From Bacteroidota bacterium (GTDB taxonomy: Bacteria; Bacteroidota; Bacteroidia; J057), in the NCBI GenBank assembly GCA_963169475.1, contig CAUJFT010000208.1:1-5214 (forward strand): a stretch of 5,214 nucleotides of DNA. Direction: 5' to 3'. Positions 1-5,214 of the stretch are shown here, piece by piece (the first letter of the stretch is position 1; every line of letters starts with the position of its first letter). Under the pieces are notes generated by a model. That model was not told the origin of the DNA. It was given only the letters and a program-made list of their open reading frames with translations, and made no database searches. The translations under genes and the position numbers were made by a program.

Positions 1-2009
1 GCAGTAGCCTCAGTGATATTGCTTACTTGTATGATATATACTCCGTTTTTACCAATTATAGGCTTACTTGTTGCTCCTTTGGCCATACCACAAACTTTCC
101 CGATGATATAAGGGTCATTTCCAATAGAAGGTATGCTTTGGCTCTCAAAGCTAATATCATTTGCGGTACTTACAAATGCCCCTGCTCCGTAGGCCGTTTT
201 GATTTCCTCCATAGATTTTCCTTGTAAAGCAGAGAGTTTATCTGCAATAATTTTCCCTTTTTTCTCGGCAAGCACTTCTTTTAATACCACAGGTCTTACC
301 TCTTCAAGGTTTTGAAGCCCTTCTTTGTTCTTTTTGAAGACTTGCGCAAAAAGATAGCTTTCGTTAATGGTAAAAACTCTGGAAAAATCTCCTTCATTGG
401 CATTTACACCCCAGAGAATTACTTCTCTGGCGGGCATATTATTAAGGCTCTTATCATTATTTTTTAAAGGATTACTTTGGCGAACCTGAATACCAGCAGC
501 TTTTGCGGCAGCATCTATGTCTTTAGTTTGTATGGCTTTGTTCGCAAAATCATTGATTTGTTTAGAGAGAAAATCTGCTGTTTTGGCACTTACTGTGATG
601 ATTTTTTCAACTTCTGCCACCAAGAATGCCTCATCTGTTTTATCTTCGATATATAAAATATGATATCCTTGAGGAGATTTGACTGGTCCTACAACTGCGC
701 CTTTGCTGGCAGAAGCTATAGCATTATCGAAGTCTTTTCCATAAGGAGAAGGGGTGGATACCCAACCGAGGTCACCTCCCCCCATTTTAGTGGCATTATC
801 TTCAGATTTTTGCATTACTACTGTTTTAAAATTGGTTGCGTTTGTAGTGCCTTTAAGGCTTGAGGCTTCTGCAAGCGCAGATGCAGAGTCAGCAGAAGTA
901 GGGGATTTGGGGGTAATGAGGATATGGCTTACTTTAGCATTTACTACATCTCCTTTTTTAGAGTCCACCAATTTAAAAAGTTTGTAGGCATCGTTATCCA
1001 ATATAGGACCAAAAACGGAGCCTTTTGCTACTAATTTTACACTGTCTTTTGCAGCAGCAGGAATGTCTTTAAGCGGTACGTATTTCTTAGGGTCAAATTT
1101 CTTTCTAGAACGTGAGTAAACAAAGGAAGAGTCATTTTTTGCATTAATGAATTTTTCCTTGTATTTAAGTACATCAGCTTTGGCTTTGAGAGAGTCTTCC
1201 GCGGTAGGTACTAAGTCGTATTGTACAAATTTTAGAACAGTTTGCTCTTCTTGTTTGAATCGTTCTGCGTTTTTAGACATATAGGACTTTAGCTCATTGT
1301 CTTCAACTTTGAGGGTAGAGTCTGGTATCTGGGAATAGTTTACGCCTACGAAAGAAATATTATATTTTTTAGATTGGTCTGCATTGGCTCTTGCAGCTTG
1401 TAGCTTGGAGCTTACGTACCCGGCGGCTACCATAGTTTCAAATTTTTCTTTCATACGGTTGTTGATAAGGTAGTCTTCAAATTCTTTGAGATTTACCTTT
1501 TCAGCAGGGTCGCTGATTGCGGCAGAAAGATATTTTTTTACGTCCTCAACATTAAAGGGCTTATTCTGGCTTTTAAAGAAATTGTCAAAATATTGCTTAA
1601 CGACCGGAGATATATTTTTTCCGGTAAACATATCCTGAACCTCTTCGTCCGTGATAGTTATCCCTAGGGATTCGTATTGTTTTCCATAGATTTTTTCTTC
1701 AACAATTCCGTTCCATAGTCCGTCAAGTAACTGGTTCCTTTCCATTTCGCCCATCGTTTGTCCTTGGCGTTGCATGAGTTCCTGACGGAGTTGGTATTTC
1801 TGGTCTAGTTCTGCCCTATCAATTTTTTCTCCGGCAACATATCCGATTTCGCCCCTGCTTCCGGCATTCATTCTGTTGCTTCCTGTAAGAAAATCCGTTA
1901 GAATGAAAACGAGGAGCGAAATCCCCACTACAATTACCACAAACCACATGTTGTTTCGTATCCAATTCAGAAGCGTTTTTTGCTCTTTTTGCTCTTTTCT
2001 CTCTGCCAT
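1..2009 (-). CDS. ppiD: Membrane-anchored periplasmic parvulin-type peptidyl-prolyl cis-trans isomerase (PpiD/SurA-like), C-terminus cut by window edge
   Basis: The frame is open from the ATG at 2009 to the window edge (669 codons) and continues outside; Bacteroidota relatives are about 700 residues, so little is missing. Residues 1-20 form a charged Lys/Glu-rich cytosolic tail and about 21-41 one hydrophobic anchor; the rest should be periplasmic. A SurA_N/PpiD-like helical chaperone region follows (about 45-240). The parvulin (PPIC) domain spans about 355-455, with SHILI (His362), KSEDN (Asp404), GGGDLGW (410-416) and GYHIL (His450). These match the parvulin catalytic positions, so isomerase activity is plausible, unlike E. 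coli PpiD, whose parvulin domain is reported inactive. A degenerate parvulin-like or SurA-C-like stretch lies at about 500-600. The family helps proteins emerging from Sec to fold, including outer-membrane proteins. Start choice: an in-frame stop lies at 2037-2039 with no other ATG between. An AAAAGGA ends 1 base before the ATG, too close for a normal ribosome site. It is transcribed divergently from the 2405 gene. Family is sure; the symbol rests on the N-terminal anchor. Confidence 0.93.
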   Translation of the reverse strand, partial: MAERKEQKEQKTLLNWIRNNMWFVVIVVGISLLVFILTDFLTGSNRMNAGSRGEIGYVAGEKIDRAELDQKYQLRQELMQRQGQTMGEMERNQLLDGLWNGIVEEKIYGKQYESLGITITDEEVQDMFTGKNISPVVKQYFDNFFKSQNKPFNVEDVKKYLSAAISDPAEKVNLKEFEDYLINNRMKEKFETMVAAGYVSSKLQAARANADQSKKYNISFVGVNYSQIPDSTLKVEDNELKSYMSKNAERFKQEEQTVLKFVQYDLVPTAEDSLKAKADVLKYKEKFINAKNDSSFVYSRSRKKFDPKKYVPLKDIPAAAKDSVKLVAKGSVFGPILDNDAYKLFKLVDSKKGDVVNAKVSHILITPKSPTSADSASALAEASSLKGTTNATNFKTVVMQKSEDNATKMGGGDLGWVSTPSPYGKDFDNAIASASKGAVVGPVKSPQGYHILYIEDKTDEAFLVAEVEKIITVSAKTADFLSKQINDFANKAIQTKDIDAAAKAAGIQVRQSNPLKNNDKSLNNMPAREVILWGVNANEGDFSRVFTINESYLFAQVFKKNKEGLQNLEEVRPVVLKEVLAEKKGKIIADKLSALQGKSMEEIKTAYGAGAFVSTANDISFESQSIPSIGNDPYIIGKVCGMAKGATSKPIIGKNGVYIIQVSNITEAT

Positions 2010-2106
2010 ATCCTTTTCAGTGCAGTTTAATAATGTTTAGATTTTTTCTATTCGATTTAATATCAAAAAAATACCTTCCTCTGACTTGATTTCAGAATCG
2101 GGAGCG

Positions 2107-2138
2107 CAAATTAAATGCTTTATAATGAAAATTCAAAA
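2107..2138 (-). promoter_or_regulatory. Candidate Bacteroidota-type promoter for ppiD
   Basis: Read on the minus strand, TTTTG (2138 to 2134) is followed after 19 bases by TTAATTTG (2114 to 2107). This matches the Bacteroidota sigma-ABfr pattern, TTTG or TTG at -33 and TAnnTTTG at -7, with one mismatch (TT for TA) and normal spacing. Transcription would start near 2100, giving a leader of about 90 bases before the ATG at 2009. The region is AT-rich, so chance matches are possible. Confidence 0.45.
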
Positions 2139-2313
2139 TTTTTATCAAAAACCGTATATTTTTTGTTTTTATCTCACAGAAAGGATAAGACGATTTGCAT
2201 AGCTAAGAAGATTGGAACCAGGGTTTATGAAAAGATTTTGAGCAAAATAAATAACTACGGGTTGGTTTTTACTTAGGTTACTTTTTGGAATAAGGTGCTG
2301 TGCTTTATGGATA

Positions 2314-2345
2314 GGGTAAAATCCCTAAGATTAGGGGTTTTATCC
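2314..2345. repeat. Near-perfect 32-bp inverted repeat, possible operator or leader hairpin
   Basis: The left arm at 2314-2328 (GGGTAAAATCCCTAA) and right arm at 2331-2345 (TTAGGGGTTTTATCC) are reverse complements at 13 of 15 positions, and both exceptions are G-U compatible. They are separated by GA. A folded strand would likely open to a 13-pair stem with a 6-base loop. Smaller perfect repeats nest inside: AGGG/CCCT around TAAAAT (2313-2326) and CCCTAA/TTAGGG around GA (2323-2336). The repeat ends 15 bases before the plus-strand -7 element, so it covers the -33 position, where an operator is often found. No T-tract follows, which argues against a terminator. No binding protein can be named. 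Confidence 0.7.
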
Positions 2346-2368
2346 TTGGAAAATAGGTTATACCTTTG
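2338..2368 (+). promoter_or_regulatory. Candidate Bacteroidota-type promoter for the 2405 gene
   Basis: TACCTTTG at 2361-2368 is a perfect match to the Bacteroidota -7 consensus TAnnTTTG. The -33 side is weak: TTTTA (2338-2342) lies 18 bases upstream, and the only clear TTG (2346-2348) is too close at 12 bases. A weak -33 covered by the inverted repeat at 2314-2345 would suit an activated or repressed promoter (inference). Transcription would start near 2375, leaving a leader of about 30 bases before the ATG at 2405. Confidence 0.6.
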
Positions 2369-2404
2369 CTTCATTTTTATAAGCGTAAAATAAAGAGATA
2401 ATAC

Positions 2405-3508
2405 ATGAAGAAGATATTTTTAATAATCGTTTGGATATGGGTAACGGGCTTGCTCTCTGCTCAATCTGATGTTTCTGCAACGGAAACGGTAAAAGCAACC
2501 GAATTTACGATTCCCGCAGCTCCTGCCTATATGTTGTTAGACGCAAGCTCTCCGCTTGTGAATCAACCCGGAAACGTAAGGGATTTTAAGGTAGATTGGT
2601 CTTTACGCTCTTATAGGCTTCAGCCTAATCTTGCTTTGGAAGGGCAACCTATCTGGGAGATATTCTATAACCGTCCGGATTTATCGCGCTATCAAAAAGC
2701 CTCCGGATTTATGCGTACACTTTCTACGCTTAGTTTATCAGGAGGTACACTTCAAAAGGATATTTCAGTTCCTTTGGATTCGGTAACTACTCAAACGCTT
2801 ACGATTAATCAACTTGCTATAGCCGTGAAAATTAATTTGTACCGCCAGTATGACCCACTAATGGAAGAAGATGTATATAAGCCTAGTATGGAAGAATATC
2901 TTAAGCAAAAAGAGGCATTGAATCAACAAATAACAACCTTGAAGGATTCTGCTGCAAAAACTTCAAATTACAAGGTGAAAAATGAACTCGAAAAAGAGGT
3001 AGAAAGCTTAAAATCACAGATAAATACGCTAAATATTACCCAAAAGGACTTGATAAAGGGATTGCGAACGCAATACCTTGCGGATAAATGGAATGCTTCT
3101 ATGGTGGACGTAGCTTGGGGGCAGGTTTATAACTTCTCTCGCCCTACGCTTGACAGCCTCGATTTAAGAAATGCCGGATTTGGAGTATGGGTAAATGGTA
3201 GCTACGGTATCGGGCGAAAAGGGCTTTTAAGCGGGACAATCCGTTATTCCGAAGTAGATACTCTCTACAATCTTGGAGTGGGTGCCAATTTTCGTTACGG
3301 TAGCCCAAGGTTCAATTTTTTTGCCGAAACTGTCTATAATGTCGTTCAAGACATAAACGCAAAAGATAAATTTACCATCGCCTACGGTGGGGACTTCCGC
3401 GTTGGAAATAACGTAATTATTGGATATGCTATCCGTACAGTCTATGACGAAAATTTTAAATTTCGGAATCTAATACCCGTAGCAAATATTAATTGCCTGA
3501 TGCGATAA
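2405..3508 (+). CDS. Putative outer-membrane beta-barrel protein with coiled-coil insertion, unnamed family
   Basis: This is a complete 367-residue protein that I cannot place in a named family. Residues 1-19 are a Sec signal peptide: Lys-Lys, a hydrophobic core, and LLSA before Gln20, a usual Bacteroidota cleavage context. Residues about 58-147 and 232-365 show alternating polar/apolar stretches with aromatics, for example FKVDWSLRSY (61-70), AIAVKINLYR (138-147), MVDVAWGQVYNF (233-244) and GVGANFRYG (291-299), as in outer-membrane beta strands. Between them, about 160-220 is a Lys/Glu/Leu-rich helical stretch with heptad character, probably a coiled coil projecting from the barrel. The chain ends in CLMR, not the aromatic residue common at barrel ends, which weakens the barrel call. 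Start choice: an in-frame TAA lies at 2399-2401, so the ATG at 2405 is the first possible start; no Shine-Dalgarno is visible, as is usual in this phylum. It has its own promoter and is convergent with the next gene. Exported protein is near certain; barrel is probable; function is unknown. Confidence 0.85.
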   Translation: MKKIFLIIVWIWVTGLLSAQSDVSATETVKATEFTIPAAPAYMLLDASSPLVNQPGNVRDFKVDWSLRSYRLQPNLALEGQPIWEIFYNRPDLSRYQKASGFMRTLSTLSLSGGTLQKDISVPLDSVTTQTLTINQLAIAVKINLYRQYDPLMEEDVYKPSMEEYLKQKEALNQQITTLKDSAAKTSNYKVKNELEKEVESLKSQINTLNITQKDLIKGLRTQYLADKWNASMVDVAWGQVYNFSRPTLDSLDLRNAGFGVWVNGSYGIGRKGLLSGTIRYSEVDTLYNLGVGANFRYGSPRFNFFAETVYNVVQDINAKDKFTIAYGGDFRVGNNVIIGYAIRTVYDENFKFRNLIPVANINCLMR

Positions 3509-3581
3509 AGGAGGTCAGCCGCTGATTATTGAGTTTGTGTTACTCGTTTTTAGCGTAGAAATACCCAAAGCCATAATAAGC

Positions 3582-3617
3582 ACGTCCCCCTTGCGGAATA
3601 TTCTACAAGGGGGACGT
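3582..3617. terminator. Perfect 12-bp-stem hairpin between convergent genes, probable shared terminator
   Basis: ACGTCCCCCTTG (3582-3593) and CAAGGGGGACGT (3606-3617) are exact reverse complements around a 12-base loop that contains the palindrome GAATATTC. The stem stands out in AT-rich surroundings. It lies 15 bases past the stop of the minus-strand gene and 73 bases past the stop of the plus-strand gene, so it could end both transcripts. Neither side has a strong T-tract: TTTAGTATAG follows on plus and GCTTATTATGG on minus. Termination may therefore be partial, or the stem may mainly protect 3' ends. Confidence 0.75.
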
Positions 3618-3632
3618 TTAGTATAGATGCGA

Positions 3633-5214
3633 TTAAGGATGTATAACCGTAAATTTATGAGTGGAGGCGTTTTGTCCTTCCGTAATCAGATGATAGAAAT
3701 AAGTTCCATTACTCCATGTGGAAGTATTTAAGCCTATGGTTGATTCACTGCCGGAAAGAGATTGTTCATGCACTACTTTACCCATTAAATCAACTACCCT
3801 TATCGTGGCGGATTTGCCGTTGAGAGCAATAGGAATGGTGGTAGCAGCATCAGCAGGATTTGGGTAATTTTGCATGAGGAGATTACGGAGAGCCTCATCA
3901 TACGCTACGCCTGTGATGTTTGCATAGAACCAATCGTGGGTAAGTTTCACAAACATATTTCTGACATTGGGGTCTCCTATCATTTCGATACCGATTCCTA
4001 AGTAAACTGTTTTATAGTTAGTCTCTTGAGCGCGGACACCTGCTACCTTTGCACCGCCATTGTAATTAAAGATAGTGATTCCTGTTCCTGCTGGGGCAAT
4101 CTCATCGGGATACATATTTCCACCATATGCATCTATTACTGCACTTGAATTCATAGCTCCATAGATAGCATCTGAAGCCACAGGGGTAAGCTGATTATTG
4201 GCAGAGCTGCCGTCGCCTACATAGCTTGCATGAAGATATTGAGTAACGAAATTCTGATTAGTAGGGTTATTGCTGTTTCCAGCGGGGTCAAAAGTATCCC
4301 AGCCTATATCTTGACCTGCTACAAGGACATTCCCTCCGTTATCCATGAAATTTTTTAGACGGGTAACCATATCGTCCGTAAAAGCGGGGAAGAACCATCC
4401 GATGTTTGCATAAATATTATACATTCCTTGCAGAATATTCGCATCATCTGCAATCTGATACTCCATACGAGTTAATGCCCCAAACTTTGTATTATTGGCA
4501 AACATAAGTCCGTCCGTGTAGTAGTCCTGATTTTCGGTAGAATTTCCGAGCACCAAATCCTTAATACCATTATTAATCAGGTACACCTTTTTTATCACAT
4601 AATTAGGATTAGCGGGGGTCGTAATAATTAACTCATATCTTCCCAAAGCAATACTACTACCAGGAGTGATGCTCACATCAATATCAGCTTGAGAATTAGG
4701 GTCTAGCATAAGGTTCTCGTTATTGGAAGGAAGGGCAGTCCCGTCTTTAAGAATATTAGCTGACCAATCACCTGGAGCATTAGAAACTAGGGTGATATTA
4801 ATTGGCTCATAAGTATTTTGAGAGTTTAAAACTGTACCACCCACGGAAACCGGCTGAGTGGTTTGCAGCATATTAGGGTCTGCGGTTGCATAATTAACCA
4901 TCCAATCTATGCTTGCACCAGAGTTGATAACTTCTTTTGTTGTTTCATTCTGTACCCATGCCATGACATATATCTGGCTAGCGTTCCACGCAGCGTCTAA
5001 AGTATAAGAATAGTTAAAGTCCGTAGAACTCCCAACCGAAGCGGGGGTATAAGCCTCACCCGCAGAAGAAACTACCATTTTTCGGAAAACATTTGGAAAC
5101 TCCTTTTCCCCATTAGTACCGGGTGCAGTGGCATAATTTACCATTTTTTCAACGACTGCAGCCCTTAGTACATAATTTCCTGCGGGAAGGGTATTAACAG
5201 AAATCACCTTGATA
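3633..5214 (-). CDS. Secreted T9SS cargo protein with Omp28-like and GATase1/ThuA-like regions (N-terminus outside window)
   Basis: The frame runs from beyond the right edge to the TAA at 3635-3633; the GTG at 5207 is an internal Val, since Ile-Lys precede it in frame, so the true start is outside. Numbering from that Val, residues 1 to about 100 resemble the Omp28 family (NYVLRAAVVEK, PGTNGEKEFPNVFRKM, a strand with VMAWVQNETTKEV). Residues about 115-212 look like a beta-sandwich linker (NITLVSNAPGDWSANI, GRYELIIT). Residues about 215-430 look like an alpha/beta GATase1/ThuA-like fold (FMDNGGNVLVAGQDIGWD at 287-304, then VYLGIGIEMIGD at 401-412); I see no nucleophile Cys-His-Glu set, so it is probably non-catalytic. 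Residues 443-524 are a T9SS type A sorting domain: NYPNP (447-451), VVDLMGKVV, NGTYFYHL (500-507), ending KFTVIHP. The protein should cross the outer membrane through T9SS and be released or surface-anchored. Omp28 relatives often begin with a thioredoxin-like part, which may lie off the edge. Sorting domain is sure; Omp28 likely; GATase-like fold moderate. Confidence 0.9.
   Translation of the reverse strand, partial: IKVISVNTLPAGNYVLRAAVVEKMVNYATAPGTNGEKEFPNVFRKMVVSSAGEAYTPASVGSSTDFNYSYTLDAAWNASQIYVMAWVQNETTKEVINSGASIDWMVNYATADPNMLQTTQPVSVGGTVLNSQNTYEPINITLVSNAPGDWSANILKDGTALPSNNENLMLDPNSQADIDVSITPGSSIALGRYELIITTPANPNYVIKKVYLINNGIKDLVLGNSTENQDYYTDGLMFANNTKFGALTRMEYQIADDANILQGMYNIYANIGWFFPAFTDDMVTRLKNFMDNGGNVLVAGQDIGWDTFDPAGNSNNPTNQNFVTQYLHASYVGDGSSANNQLTPVASDAIYGAMNSSAVIDAYGGNMYPDEIAPAGTGITIFNYNGGAKVAGVRAQETNYKTVYLGIGIEMIGDPNVRNMFVKLTHDWFYANITGVAYDEALRNLLMQNYPNPADAATTIPIALNGKSATIRVVDLMGKVVHEQSLSGSESTIGLNTSTWSNGTYFYHLITEGQNASTHKFTVIHP
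3636..3881 (-). other. T9SS type A C-terminal sorting domain (part of the 3633 CDS)
   Basis: The last 82 residues carry the usual signature order: an NYPNP turn near the start, a strand ending VVDLMGKVV, a Ser/Thr-rich loop, then NGTYFYHL and a final strand with Lys518 before FTVIHP. In known cargo this domain is recognised by the T9SS translocon and removed by the PorU sortase, leaving the mature protein released or linked to A-LPS. Confidence 0.93.

Larger units (their letters stand above)
2010..2404. other. AT-rich divergent intergenic region (395 bp)
   Basis: This gap separates two divergently transcribed genes. Its ppiD-proximal third (2010-2140) carries a candidate minus-strand promoter, and its right end (2314-2404) carries the inverted repeat and the plus-strand promoter. 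Between them (about 2140-2313) I see only AT-rich sequence: no convincing ORF (the ATG at 2227 hits a stop after three codons), no tRNA and no clear terminator. The unexplained middle is somewhat long for a simple two-promoter region, but nothing in it supports a specific call. Confidence 0.8.

Noticed and set aside
27..987. Short plus-strand open frames at 27-227, 660-863 and 754-987
   Set aside because: They lie entirely antisense to the continuous parvulin-type isomerase frame, overlap one another, and show no recognisable domain or promoter.
2041..2078. ATTTTTT and AAAAAAT arms upstream of the isomerase gene as a possible hairpin
   Set aside because: The arms are homopolymer runs in AT-rich DNA and would pair weakly.
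2262..2287. Second plus-strand promoter: TTG at 2262-2264 with TACTTTTTG at 2279-2287
   Set aside because: Spacing is too short (14 bases) and the -7 box has an extra base compared with TAnnTTTG.
2314..2345. The inverted repeat as an intrinsic terminator
   Set aside because: No T-tract follows on either strand and no gene ends into it; both neighbouring genes point away from it.
3509..3525. AGGAGGT directly after the 3508 stop, like a strong ribosome site, followed by a small TCAGC/GCTGA palindrome
   Set aside because: No start codon with a meaningful frame follows, strong Shine-Dalgarno sites are rarely used in this phylum, and the 5-bp palindrome is short enough to be chance.
5205..5207. 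GTG as the start of the right-hand minus-strand gene
   Set aside because: The frame stays open to the window edge with Ile-Lys before it, and the Omp28-like domain begins mid-fold, so the true start is outside.

Overview
The window is a chromosomal segment from a member of the phylum Bacteroidota (Bacteroidetes). Three things point there. The protein at the right edge ends in a type IX secretion (T9SS) type A sorting domain, found essentially only in this phylum. The start codons lack good Shine-Dalgarno sites. A perfect TAnnTTTG -7 element, the Bacteroidota promoter form, lies upstream of the central gene. The sequence does not let me name a genus.

Layout. Positions 2009 to 1 (minus strand) hold nearly all of a membrane-anchored periplasmic parvulin-type peptidyl-prolyl isomerase of the PpiD/SurA type; only its C-terminal end lies outside the window. 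Positions 2010-2404 are an AT-rich divergent intergenic region with a candidate promoter for each flanking gene and a striking 32-bp inverted repeat (2314-2345) just upstream of the rightward -7 element. Positions 2405-3508 (plus strand) encode a signal-peptide-bearing, probable outer-membrane beta-barrel protein of no named family, with a coiled-coil insertion between predicted strands. Positions 3509-3632 form a convergent intergenic gap with a perfect 12-bp-stem hairpin, probably a shared terminator. Positions 3633 to beyond 5214 (minus strand) hold the C-terminal 526 residues of a large secreted protein: an Omp28-like domain, a beta-sandwich-like linker, a GATase1/ThuA-like alpha/beta region and a T9SS sorting domain.

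All three products act in the cell envelope: a periplasmic folding factor, a putative outer-membrane protein, and a secreted or surface-attached protein. They sit in divergent and convergent orientation, so they do not form an operon, and any functional link is inference. I see no mobile element, CRISPR array, tRNA or rRNA. The least explained items are the inverted repeat in the divergent promoter region, the barrel with its coiled-coil insertion, and the mixed-domain T9SS cargo protein.
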